Shown here: one piece after another, positions 8,826 through 15,627 of the stretch
How the letters are laid out: the number at the start of each line of letters is the position of its first letter
Numbering within the stretch: position 1 is the stretch's first letter
Source: Myxococcales bacterium UBA1238
GTDB lineage: Bacteria > Myxococcota_A > Bradymonadia > UBA7976 > UBA1532
Length of the DNA: 23,020 nt
NCBI GenBank assembly: GCA_002309015.1
Contig: DBWM01000070.1
Span: forward strand, 179,441 to 202,460
Reading direction: 5' to 3'
Notes under the pieces: model-generated
Told to the model about the DNA's origin: nothing
The model's input: only the letters and a program-made list of their open reading frames with translations
The model's database searches: none
Position numbers and translations under genes: made by a program

Positions 8826-9372
8826 CCCACCTGCGATCACAACCGCTGATCGCCCTCCATCACGCCTGCAAAAATCCTGCCACAATTTGTGATCGCATCT
8901 TCAAAACGCATTGATCATCAAAATCGATCCCTAAGCCTCTGTGCTCAACCTGTGATCGATCAGGCGTTTCGTTGATGATCGTTTGAAAACACGCCTTCAG
9001 ACATACAGTATAAAATGAAACGGATGCTTTTGAACGGCTCTCTGAGCATTGCAGCGCTTGCGATCGCGTTTGAAACCGCATCTGAATGGGCGATCACAAC
9101 AGGTTGTCAGGCGAGAACATCGATGCTGAATAGCCTGTAAAAGCCTGTGAGCGGGCTTTTGCAGCATTCAGAAACAGAACTACCGTCTGTAATCGCTTTT
9201 GAAAACAGCGCTTCATATAGGACTAAGGCGCGTTTTTCCATTTTGCAGTCTGCTCAGAGGGCTGTAACAACCGGTAAAGACCGTAAAACAGCGTCTATTT
9301 GAACGGATCACAATGGGGGTGGGGTAAAAAGCAGAGTGGGGCAGGGGGGATCACAGGCGCTTGCTGGGGCGA
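8826..9372. other. Long intergenic region between convergent genes, repeat-like
   Basis: 547 nt without a credible gene, between the 3' ends of the lipoprotein gene and the Maf-YggS gene. The first 150 nt hold eight GATC sites (8835, 8848, 8891, 8913, 8926, 8954, 8958, 8977). A motif around TTGAAAAC with nearby CGC recurs at about 8983, 9030, 9070, 9199 and 9299, suggesting decayed repeats of roughly 21 nt or multiples with small indels. A bidirectional hairpin lies at 9139-9160. A segment near the start (8852-8889) matches the region just downstream of lexA. The last 70 nt are G-rich on this strand. Confidence 0.5.
9139..9160. terminator. Candidate bidirectional terminator between convergent genes
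   Basis: An 8-bp stem, AAAAGCCT paired with GGGCTTTT (one G-T pair), with loop GTGAGC. The A-tract and T-tract are part of the stem, the usual form of a terminator that works from both sides. It is over 200 nt from either stop codon, so function is uncertain. Confidence 0.45.
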
Positions 9373-10650
9373 TCAATGCCTGGGGCCGAAGATGCTCGAA
9401 CCTACGCGCACCATCGTCGCGCCCTCGGCGATCGCCGCTTCATAATCGGCGCTCATGCCCATCGAGAGTTCCGGCAGAGGTAAATCCGGTGTTGCAAGCT
9501 CGTCGCGCAGTTTTCGGAGCGCTGCAAAATAGGGACGCGTATCGGCCGCACCCGCTCCCGGCGGAGGTAAAGTCATCAATCCCCGCAGATCGAGATCTTC
9601 CATCTGTGCCAAACCCTGTACGAGCGCCGCCGCATCTTCGACCAAAACGCCTGACTTTGTGGATTCCGCCCCCTGATTGATTTGCGCAAGGATCGGCAAT
9701 CTGCGACCCGACGTCCGCGCGGCCTTGGCGAGGGCTTCACCGAGTGAGAGCGAATCGACGCTGTGCACGAGCGCGACGCGCGCATCGATGTATTTGGCCT
9801 TGTTGCGCTGCAATCCACCGATCAAATGCCATACGACGCCCGGCCCCATCAGGAACGCCTTGTCTCTCCATTCCTGTACATAGTTTTCGCCCAGATTGCA
9901 GAGACCGCATGCAACCGCTTCGCGAAGCGCCTCGATCGGCTGCAGCTTGCTGACCCCAATCAATGTGATCTCTCTGGGATCACGTCCCGCCGCCACCGCT
10001 GCAGCTTTGATCCGGCCCTGAACCATGCGCAGGCGTGCTGCAATCCCGTATGGAAACCCCTGAAGCGCTCCGACCTCGGTCAATGCACTGCAGACATCGC
10101 AAAGCGGCAGACCGACCACCGTGTCGTAACTGCCTTCTATCTTTTGCACGAACAGCCCGGCCGCACCCTGTATACCGTATGCACCCGCCTTGTCCATCGG
10201 TTCACCGGTTGCAATATAAGCTGCAATCTCGTCTTCAGAGAGCTGTCTGAAGTGAACCACAGTGTGCGATGCCTGAAGCCGAAGCAATCCCTCCCTGCTT
10301 GCAATGGCAAAGGAAGTGATCACCGAATGCGCGCGACCCGATAATAACCGCAGCATATGCGCCGCATCATCCGCATCCTTGGGCTTCCCTAAAATGTTGC
10401 CATCAAGGGTAACCACTGTATCGCTTGCAAGCACAAACGGTGGATCGTCTTCTGAAAGCGTGCCAAGCGCGAGCAACGCTTTTTGTTTGGCCATCCGCAA
10501 TGCGTACGCCTCAGGATCTTCACCTGTGACAGGCGTCTCGTCGATGTCTTGCGGACGAACCACATATGAAATCCCTGCGCCCTCAAGCATCGCTCTGCGA
10601 CGCGGCGATCCTGATGCGAGCAAAATTTGTGCAAACTGCGCGTGATGCAT
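9373..10650 (-). CDS. Maf-YggS fusion: nucleotide pyrophosphatase plus PLP homeostasis protein
   Basis: A 425-residue fusion of two normally separate cytosolic proteins. Residues 1 to ~195 are Maf, YhdE-like, a (d)NTP pyrophosphatase that removes dTTP/UTP-type or modified nucleotides: LASGSPRRRAML, the SDTVV loop with catalytic Asp77, LGKPKDADDA, and GEPMDKAGAYGIQG. Residues ~200 to 425 are YggS/PROSC, the fold-type III pyridoxal-phosphate carrier: VSKLQP with the PLP lysine K235, GENYVQE (254-260), WHLIGGLQRNK, and the phosphate-binding end SMGMSADYEAA and TMVRVGSSIFG. All key residues of both halves are intact and the junction has almost no linker, so both activities are probably kept. The start is the ATG at 10650, preceded by AAAGGGTGAG. 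It is transcribed away from lexA across a short shared upstream region. The two roles are not known to form one pathway. Confidence 0.92.
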   Translation of the reverse strand: MHHAQFAQILLASGSPRRRAMLEGAGISYVVRPQDIDETPVTGEDPEAYALRMAKQKALLALGTLSEDDPPFVLASDTVVTLDGNILGKPKDADDAAHMLRLLSGRAHSVITSFAIASREGLLRLQASHTVVHFRQLSEDEIAAYIATGEPMDKAGAYGIQGAAGLFVQKIEGSYDTVVGLPLCDVCSALTEVGALQGFPYGIAARLRMVQGRIKAAAVAAGRDPREITLIGVSKLQPIEALREAVACGLCNLGENYVQEWRDKAFLMGPGVVWHLIGGLQRNKAKYIDARVALVHSVDSLSLGEALAKAARTSGRRLPILAQINQGAESTKSGVLVEDAAALVQGLAQMEDLDLRGLMTLPPPGAGAADTRPYFAALRKLRDELATPDLPLPELSMGMSADYEAAIAEGATMVRVGSSIFGPRH

Positions 10651-10693
10651 GCGCTCACCCTTTCATTTCAGCTGCGAAATCCGTAAATATCAG

Positions 10694-10722
10694 TTGACAA
10701 CTGGATTGCTGTTCAGTACGGT
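10694..10722 (+). promoter_or_regulatory. lexA promoter
   Basis: TTGACA (10694-10699), then 17 nt, then TACGGT (10717-10722), 53 nt before the lexA ATG. The -35 is perfect and the -10 is weak. A candidate LexA operator lies between and partly over the two boxes. Confidence 0.5.
10701..10717. promoter_or_regulatory. Candidate LexA operator
   Basis: CTGGATTGCTGTTCAGT has CT at its left end and GTTCAG at its right, with the spacing I recall for the Myxococcus LexA box (CT, 8 nt, GTTCAG). Several inner positions differ from that consensus. Its place between the -35 and -10 boxes of lexA is typical for autorepression, and it could also influence the divergent Maf-YggS gene. Confidence 0.4.
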
Positions 10723-10775
10723 CCATATAAGCAGCGCTTTGGTTTGAAAAAACACAACCGAAAAAGGTCCCGACC

Positions 10776-11528
10776 ATGAAGCGATTAACCCTACGCCAGC
10801 AAGAAATCCTCAACTTCATCAGCCAGTCGATCAAAAACCGGGGCTATCCGCCCACCATTCGCGAAATTGGTCATGCCATGGGGATCCATTCGACGAACGG
10901 CGTCAATGATCACCTGAAGGCCCTGGAACGCAAGGGGTACCTTTGCCGCGATGGTTTAAAGAGCCGCGCCATGAGGCCCACAACCCCTGAAGAACGCGCT
11001 GCTTTGATCGTGGCGGGCGCGGCTTCGGGCGACATCGACGATGAACTGGTCGCTCAGGCGGCGCGCTTCGGTCAGCCACAAGCAGAGAACGATCTCCCCG
11101 GGGCGTTTGAAGCGCAGGCACAAAGCGATTGGATCAGCGTGCCGGTGCTCGGTCGCGTCGCTGCAGGTGAACCGATCCTCGCCATCGAGGATGCGGAAGA
11201 CACCGTACAAATGGATCGCGTGCTCATCGGCAATGCGGTCGAGGTGTTCGCATTGCGGATCGTCGGTCAGTCGATGATCGAAGCGGGGATCTACGACGGT
11301 GATTTCGTGTTCGTCAAAAAGACGCCCACCGCAGATCCGGGATCGATCGTGATCGCCTACATCGACGGCAGCGCCACCTGCAAACGTTACTTCCCCGAGC
11401 CCGAACTGGGGCGCATCCGCTTCCAGCCTGAGAACTCCACCATGGTCCCCATCTACGTGCGCCAGGAAGATTTCAGTCAGACGATGATCCTGGGGCAGGT
11501 GATCGGATCCTACCGTCGCTATTTATAA
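10776..11528 (+). CDS. lexA: LexA SOS repressor and autoprotease
   Basis: A 250-residue LexA, the repressor of DNA-damage genes, which cleaves itself when RecA filaments form. The N-terminal winged helix-turn-helix is clear: LTLRQQEILNFI, GYPPTIREIGHAMGIHSTNGVNDHLKALERKGYL. The C-terminal S24 peptidase domain has the cleavage site A130-G131 (GRVAAGEP), the nucleophile S166 (VGQSMIEAGI) and the general-base lysine K203 (ATCKRY). Between them lies an unusually long linker (about residues 71-118) rich in Ala, Glu and Gln, which makes the protein about 50 residues longer than typical LexA. The start ATG is preceded by AAAAAGG. A possible self-operator overlaps the promoter at 10701-10717. Confidence 0.97.
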   Translation: MKRLTLRQQEILNFISQSIKNRGYPPTIREIGHAMGIHSTNGVNDHLKALERKGYLCRDGLKSRAMRPTTPEERAALIVAGAASGDIDDELVAQAARFGQPQAENDLPGAFEAQAQSDWISVPVLGRVAAGEPILAIEDAEDTVQMDRVLIGNAVEVFALRIVGQSMIEAGIYDGDFVFVKKTPTADPGSIVIAYIDGSATCKRYFPEPELGRIRFQPENSTMVPIYVRQEDFSQTMILGQVIGSYRRYL

Positions 11529-11785
11529 ATGCAGCCCTCCATGCGCCCTGCCACAATCTGCAAACGACCCCATGGACTCAAAAACGCTGTGAATTCCAAT
11601 GATTGGATGCTGCGCTGAAAAAATGTTTTAAAAAAAAAGCGCGTGGGGCCGCGAGGCGTTGACAGCTCAGATCGCGTGTTTACCTTTGGGCGCGTTTGAG
11701 GAAGCCAGGGTGATTTGAGATGCTCTGGCGCATGAACACCAAGATTTTTCCCGAGCAGGGACACCGATAAGGTGGAGGATTCAAA
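11529..11785. other. Intergenic region between lexA and groES
   Basis: 257 nt without a gene. The start (11534-11560) shares GCCCTCCAT and CCTGCCACAATCTG with the region after the lipoprotein gene. A promoter-like pair lies at 11659-11686. I see no CIRCE inverted repeat (GAGTGCTAA type), so HrcA control of groESL is not indicated. Confidence 0.5.
11659..11686 (+). promoter_or_regulatory. Promoter of groESL
   Basis: TTGACA (11659-11664), a 16-nt spacer and TACCTT (11681-11686), about 100 nt before groES. It looks like a housekeeping rather than a heat-shock sigma promoter. Confidence 0.5.
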
Positions 11786-12076
11786 ATGAAAATTCGACCT
11801 CTTTATGACCGCATCATTGTGAAGCGCGTTGAAGCTGAGCTGAAGACCAAGGGTGGTCTGTATATCCCCGAAACCGCGAAAGAGAAGCCGATCGAAGGCG
11901 AAGTGATCGCGGTGGGTCACGGCAAGGTGCAGGACGACGGTTCATTGCGCGCGCTTGAGGTCAAGGTGGGCGACCACATCCTCTTCGGTAAATACAGCGG
12001 CACCGAAATCAAGCTGGATGGCGAAGAACATCTGATCCTGCGTGAGGACGAAGTTCTCGCCGTGATCGAAAAGTGA
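11786..12076 (+). CDS. groS: Co-chaperonin GroES
   Basis: A 96-residue GroES, the lid of the GroEL folding chamber in the cytosol. The N-terminal strand MKIRPLYDRIIVKRVEAE, the mobile-loop region TKGGLYIPETAKEKPIEG and the conserved VKVGDHILFGKYSGTEI are present, and length is normal. GGTGGAGG lies 8 nt before the ATG. It is followed after 59 nt by groEL in the standard order, and the pair is probably cotranscribed from the promoter at 11659. Confidence 0.98.
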   Translation: MKIRPLYDRIIVKRVEAELKTKGGLYIPETAKEKPIEGEVIAVGHGKVQDDGSLRALEVKVGDHILFGKYSGTEIKLDGEEHLILREDEVLAVIEK

Positions 12077-12135
12077 TCGGTCGGCCGTTCCCCAGGTTTT
12101 GAAGCAAACATCAGATTTAAAAGAAGGAATTGAGT

Positions 12136-13770
12136 ATGAGCGCTAAGGATATTGTCTTTTCGGATCAGGCCCGTGCTGCAATCGTTCGCGGTGTCAACGC
12201 CCTTGCGGATGCCGTCAAGGTGACCCTCGGCCCCAAGGGCCGCAATGTTGTGATCGCCAAGAGCTTCGGCTCCCCCCTCATCACCAAGGATGGCGTGACC
12301 GTTGCCAAAGAAGTCGAGCTCGAAAACAAGCTTGAAAACATGGGCGCGCAGATGGTGAAGGAAGTGGCTTCAAAGACTTCCGACGTGGCCGGCGACGGCA
12401 CCACCACCGCAACCGTTTTGGCTCAGGCGATCGTCCGCGAAGGCATCAAGCTCGTCTCCGCCGGCGTCAACCCGATGGAACTGAAGCGCGGCATCGACAA
12501 GTCCGTTGAGGCGATCTCCGCCGAACTGAACAAGCTGAGCAAGCCGACCGCAAGCAAGAACGACGTGGCGCAGGTGGGCACCATTTCTGCGAACGGCGAC
12601 GTGACCATCGGCGACATCCTCGCAGACGCGATGGATAAGGTGGGGCAGGACGGCGTCATCACCGTTGAAGAAGCGAAGGGCCTTCAGACCGAACTCGAAA
12701 CCGTCGACGGTATGCAGTTCGATCGCGGCTACCTGAGTCCCTATTTCGTCACCGACAGCGAGCGCATGGTTTGCGAACTCGACGATCCTTACATCCTGAT
12801 CCACGAGAAGAAGATCAGCAACATGAAGGATCTTCTGCCGATCCTCGAGAAGGTCGCCCAGTCCGGCCGTCCGCTGTTGATCATCGCCGAAGACGTCGAC
12901 GGTGAAGCGCTCGCGACCCTCGTCGTGAACAAGCTGCGCGGCACTCTGAAGATCGCCGCCGTCAAGGCCCCTGGTTTTGGCGATCGCCGCAAGGCCATGC
13001 TGCAGGACATCGCCGTTTTGACCGCTGGCGAAATGCTGAGCGAGGATCTCGGCCTCAAGCTTGAGAACGCCACTCTGCAGAGCCTCGGCCGCGCCAAGCG
13101 CATCGTAATCGACAAAGACAACACGACCATCGTCGATGGCGCGGGCAACAAGGCCGACATCGAAGGCCGCGTCGCTCAAATCCGCCGCCAGATCGCCGAC
13201 ACCACCTCGGATTACGACCGCGAAAAGCTCCAGGAGCGCCTCGCGAAGCTGGTCGGTGGCGTTGCCGTGGTCAAGGTTGGCGCTGCGACGGAAACCGAGA
13301 TGAAGGAAAAGAAGGCGCGCGTTGAAGACGCGTTGCACGCTACCCGCGCGGCGGTCGAAGAAGGCATCGTCCCTGGCGGTGGTGTCGCTTTGTTGCGCGC
13401 CGGTGTCGCTCTGGATGGATTGAACCTCGACGGCGAGCAGAGCTACGGCGTCAAGATCGTGCGTCACGCCATCGAAGAGCCTCTGCGTCAAATCGCGGCG
13501 AACGCGGGTGTCGACGGCAGCGTCGTCCTCCTCAAGGTGCGTGAAGGCAAAGGCTCCTTCGGTTTCGATGCCTCCAAGGAAGCGTACTGCGATCTCCTCG
13601 AAGCGGGCATCATCGACCCCACCAAGGTCGTCCGCTCCGCTTTGCAGAACGCCGCTTCCGTTGCCGGCCTGATGCTGACCACCGAAGCGATGATCGCTGA
13701 CAAGCCCGAGCCCAAGAAGGACGCCGCACCGGCAGCCGGTATGGGTGGAGAGTACGGCGGCGGCTTCTAA
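12136..13770 (+). CDS. groL: Chaperonin GroEL
   Basis: A 544-residue GroEL, the ATP-driven 14-mer that folds proteins together with GroES. Conserved ATP-site segments are VTLGPKGRNVV, TKDGVTVAKE and DVAGDGTTTATVLAQ, and the C-terminal equatorial domain has VEEGIVPGGGVALL. The tail is AAGMGGEYGGGF, shorter and more aromatic than the GGM repeats of Escherichia coli. I choose the ATG at 12136 over the in-frame TTG six bases earlier, because AAGGA sits 7 nt before the ATG but only 1 nt before the TTG. Codon use is strongly biased to C-ending codons, as expected for a highly expressed gene. A strong terminator follows. Confidence 0.98.
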   Translation: MSAKDIVFSDQARAAIVRGVNALADAVKVTLGPKGRNVVIAKSFGSPLITKDGVTVAKEVELENKLENMGAQMVKEVASKTSDVAGDGTTTATVLAQAIVREGIKLVSAGVNPMELKRGIDKSVEAISAELNKLSKPTASKNDVAQVGTISANGDVTIGDILADAMDKVGQDGVITVEEAKGLQTELETVDGMQFDRGYLSPYFVTDSERMVCELDDPYILIHEKKISNMKDLLPILEKVAQSGRPLLIIAEDVDGEALATLVVNKLRGTLKIAAVKAPGFGDRRKAMLQDIAVLTAGEMLSEDLGLKLENATLQSLGRAKRIVIDKDNTTIVDGAGNKADIEGRVAQIRRQIADTTSDYDREKLQERLAKLVGGVAVVKVGAATETEMKEKKARVEDALHATRAAVEEGIVPGGGVALLRAGVALDGLNLDGEQSYGVKIVRHAIEEPLRQIAANAGVDGSVVLLKVREGKGSFGFDASKEAYCDLLEAGIIDPTKVVRSALQNAASVAGLMLTTEAMIADKPEPKKDAAPAAGMGGEYGGGF

Positions 13771-13796
13771 TCGACGCTGTTTCCCGTTTAAGCGAT

Positions 13797-13834
13797 AAGC
13801 CCTGTCGATCGAGGATCGGCGGGGCTTTTTTATT
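13797..13834 (+). terminator. Rho-independent terminator after groEL
   Basis: A 14-bp stem (13797-13810 with 13814-13827, two G-T pairs), loop GAG, then TTTTTTATTT. It begins 27 nt after the groEL stop. Confidence 0.9.
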
Positions 13835-14052
13835 TGCGCAGGTTGGCCGCCCGATCGCGAACCCTCGTTGTCGCCTGAAAGCCCCTCGTTTGCCTTTCGT
13901 GCAGCCCTTCCTTGACGCGCGCGATGCTGCCCGTTATATCGCCGCGATTCCGTTGCGCATTGCGCAGCATCTCCCTTTAAAAACGCGCATTTTGGGGCTC
14001 ATCGATCCCTTGGCGCGCATTTTTGTGAATCTTTGCAGACAGGAGTGGATGC
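13835..14052. other. Intergenic leader of the MATE gene
   Basis: About 220 nt without a credible gene. It contains the promoter at 13912-13940 and an untranslated leader of about 105 nt. A small open frame starting at 13890 runs out of frame into the MATE gene and shows no RBS or family resemblance. Confidence 0.5.
13912..13940 (+). promoter_or_regulatory. Promoter of the MATE transporter gene
   Basis: TTGACG (13912-13917), exactly 17 nt, then TATATC (13935-13940). Both boxes are close to consensus. Confidence 0.6.
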
Positions 14053-15579
14053 ATGGCCGCCCAAACGCCAACGAAGGCCGATTCGCACGTGAGGTCCCGC
14101 CTGGGGACGGAAAAGCTGCTCCCTTTGCTGGTCAAGTTCTCCGTTCCGGCAATCATCGGGATGCTCGTCAATGCATTGTATAACATTGTCGACAGGATCT
14201 TTGTCGGTCGGACGGTAGGGGAGCTCGGGCTGGCGGCGATCACGGTCAATTTCCCGATCTCGATGATTATGGGCGCGAGCTCGATCATCGTGGGGGTGGG
14301 GGCCAACGCCCTTTTTGCAATCCGCATGGGCGAGGGCAATCAGGACGAAGCCGAGAAAGTGTTCGGCAATGCCTCGATGCTGCTGTTGGCGGTCCCTTTG
14401 GTGATGGGTCTGGTCGTGGCGGCGGCGATCGATCCCATTTTGATCACGATCGGAGCCAATGAGAATACGCTGAGCCTCGCGCGATCGTACACGCTCATCT
14501 GTTTATGTGGATCGCCCTTCAGTTCGTTTTCACATGGCATGACCCATTTCATCAGGACTGACGGTCATCCGCAGATTGCCATGGGTTCACAGCTGTTGGG
14601 TGCCATTGTAAACATCATCCTCGACGCCTGGTTTGTGTGGGGCCTCAAATGGGGGGTGAACGGCGCCGCTTTGGCGACTTCGCTTGCCCAGCTGTTTACC
14701 ACCGTTTACGTCATCGTGTATTTCCGCTCCAGCTGGAGCACGATCACGCTTCATAAAAAGAACCTCAGGCCCGAATGGCGGCGCATCGTCTTCCCCTTCC
14801 TGTTCCTGGGCCTCCCTCAATTCGTGATGAGCGTCGCTCACAGTGCAATCAATGCCGTCATGAACAAGAGCCTCGACGCTTACGGGGGGAGCCTCGCCAC
14901 CGCAGCGATGGGCATCGTGATGAGCGCGAACACGGTGCTTTTGATGCCGCTGATGGGTGTCAGCCAGGGGGCGCAGCCGATCATTGGATTCAACTTCGGT
15001 GCCCGAAAATTCGACCGCGTGATCCGCACATACTGGCTTGGGGCCGCAGGTTGCACGATTTATGCCGTCATCACACTGGTGATCACGCTCATCTTTGCGG
15101 GGCCGATTGCCAGTATTTTCATCGATGACAACGCTGCATTGCTCGAGCTCTCCACCCACGCGCTGCGCATCATCAACGTGATGATCCCCATCATCGGCAT
15201 ACAGATCATGACCTCCGTTCTGTTGCAATCGACCGGCCGTCCGTTGCTGGCGCTGATCATCGGACTGTCGAGGCAGGTCATCATTTTGATTCCGCTGATT
15301 CTCGTGATGCCGCATCTGGTCACTGCGCTGTTCGGCATCACCCTTCTCGATGGATTGTGGTCCGCCTGGCCGACTTCCGACTTCCTTGCGGCTTGCGTCT
15401 CGATTCCCGTGGCGCTGAATGAAATCAGAAACCTGAGGGCCGGTCGCACCAAATTTAAGTTCACGACCGATCAGCCGGTGACGGACGATGATCAACCGAT
15501 CAGGATGCCCAGCTCCGCACCAGCCCCCATCGCCTCAGCAACCCTGCCTCCCAATTCATTCCCACCACCTGAAATCTGA
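14053..15579 (+). CDS. MATE family efflux transporter
   Basis: A 508-residue inner-membrane exporter of the MATE family, which expels drugs or metabolites in exchange for Na+ or H+. About twelve hydrophobic segments are visible in two halves. The first helix begins at LPLLVKFSVPAIIGMLVNALYNIVDRIFVG, which has the family's paired PxxxxxLxxxxYxxVDxxFVG arrangement. The second half begins near FPFLFLGLPQFVMSVAHSAINAVMN. A family feature is GVSQGAQPIIGFNFGARKFDR (about 310-330). The C-terminal ~55 residues are a hydrophilic, Pro/Ala/Asp-rich tail without a known role. CAGGAG precedes the ATG by 7 nt, and a good promoter lies at 13912. The sulfatase-fold gene starts about 48 nt downstream on the same strand, probably in one transcript. 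Substrate cannot be told from sequence. Confidence 0.93.
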   Translation: MAAQTPTKADSHVRSRLGTEKLLPLLVKFSVPAIIGMLVNALYNIVDRIFVGRTVGELGLAAITVNFPISMIMGASSIIVGVGANALFAIRMGEGNQDEAEKVFGNASMLLLAVPLVMGLVVAAAIDPILITIGANENTLSLARSYTLICLCGSPFSSFSHGMTHFIRTDGHPQIAMGSQLLGAIVNIILDAWFVWGLKWGVNGAALATSLAQLFTTVYVIVYFRSSWSTITLHKKNLRPEWRRIVFPFLFLGLPQFVMSVAHSAINAVMNKSLDAYGGSLATAAMGIVMSANTVLLMPLMGVSQGAQPIIGFNFGARKFDRVIRTYWLGAAGCTIYAVITLVITLIFAGPIASIFIDDNAALLELSTHALRIINVMIPIIGIQIMTSVLLQSTGRPLLALIIGLSRQVIILIPLILVMPHLVTALFGITLLDGLWSAWPTSDFLAACVSIPVALNEIRNLRAGRTKFKFTTDQPVTDDDQPIRMPSSAPAPIASATLPPNSFPPPEI

Positions 15580-15627
15580 ACGAAGCCTCTCGTTCGCCCG
15601 CCAACCCCCCTTCCCGGAGCAGTGATG

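Noticed and set aside
8860..9081. A 73-codon minus-strand open frame in the long intergenic region
   Set aside because: No RBS, no family resemblance, and a repeat-like composition. It probably reflects the decayed periodic sequence.
11529..11785. CIRCE element or sigma-32 promoter ahead of groESL
   Set aside because: No TTAGCACTC/GAGTGCTAA inverted repeat and no heat-shock promoter pair were found. A sigma-70-like pair is present instead.
12370..13491. A 373-codon minus-strand open frame opposite groEL
   Set aside because: Classic shadow frame of a GC-biased groEL gene. No motif and no start signal.
13890..14183. A 97-codon plus-strand frame ahead of the MATE gene
   Set aside because: It contains the MATE promoter, overlaps the MATE start out of frame and lacks an RBS.
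14587..15495. A 302-codon minus-strand open frame opposite the MATE gene
   Set aside because: Translates to a His, Asp and Gln-rich sequence typical of the reverse complement of membrane helices.
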